From Tomocerus qinae (Eukaryota; Arthropoda; Collembola; Entomobryomorpha; Tomoceridae), in NCBI GenBank assembly GCA_020055645.1, contig CM034548.1:42958296-43022295 (forward strand): DNA of 64,000 bases. The letters run 5' to 3'. The notes below the pieces were generated by a model. The model worked only from the letters and a program-made list of their open reading frames with translations, was not told the DNA's origin and made no database searches. Shown here in pieces: positions 63,783 to 64,000 of the stretch (its first letter is position 1; every line of letters starts with the position of its first letter). A program made the position numbers and the translations under genes.

Positions 63783-64000
63783 CGATCAGTGTCAGTAACA
63801 AGAAAAAGCAGTTAGGCATCCCAAGAACTTAATACAAACTACAAACTATTTCCCCCTAGCCTAGCCGTTCGCACCTTTTGTATTTATCTCCCACTACGAG
63901 AAAGGAGAGAGGAGGGTGAACTACTAGAAATGGGAGAAACGGGAAAGTCCCTTGCGTTCGAATTTGTTAATTTAATGTTCCAAACAATCTCAAATTACAC

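Overview
The window is AT-rich animal DNA, almost certainly from an invertebrate and most likely an arthropod or insect. It has spliced genes with GT-AG introns of about 60 bp to 20 kb, and many short inverted-repeat transposons. It also has an invertebrate-type DUF229 gene and an invertebrate-style neuropeptide GPCR. I see no rRNA, tRNA, CRISPR or bacterial gene structure. All gene models are read by hand from reading frame, splice sites and intron phase. No database was searched.

Left part (1-8 kb): two tandem genes on the minus strand encode small, single Tudor-domain proteins (270 and 258 aa, exons at 777-2600 and 4783-7930). They are clear duplicates, with five exons each and identical intron phases. 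A 1.1-kb TA-flanked inverted-repeat transposon sits in intron 3 of the second gene, and a 151-bp hAT-like element with an 8-bp target duplication lies between the two genes.

Middle (8-35 kb): this part is gene-poor. At 10.5-11.7 kb there are two long foldback repeats, one of them a symmetric 307-89-307 bp palindrome flanked by AATG. Phase-compatible plus-strand exons at 23.6, 33.6 and 34.4 kb look like the 3' half of an unrecognised gene ending at a stop and AATAAA near 34.6 kb. More tentative exons lie at 19.1-22.5 kb on plus and at 9.4-10.4 kb on minus.

Right part (35-64 kb): one gene spans 35,208-59,315. Its first exon, carrying a membrane anchor, joins in phase across a 19.6-kb intron to seven further exons. 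Together they encode a 719-aa DUF229 protein of the sulfatase/alkaline phosphatase-like fold. The big intron holds two copies of one foldback element family (45.0-45.3 and 53.9-54.9 kb), a 113-bp miniature element and a possible nested minus-strand exon. The second foldback copy has grown a 33-bp tandem array. Convergent to DUF229 is the 3' exon of a rhodopsin-family peptide GPCR (60,884-61,798, minus), which lacks TM1-TM2 here. The last 2 kb hold at most candidate exons.

The genes do not form an obvious pathway. The Tudor pair points to germline or RNA-granule biology, DUF229 to the secretory pathway or cell surface, and the GPCR to neuropeptide signalling.
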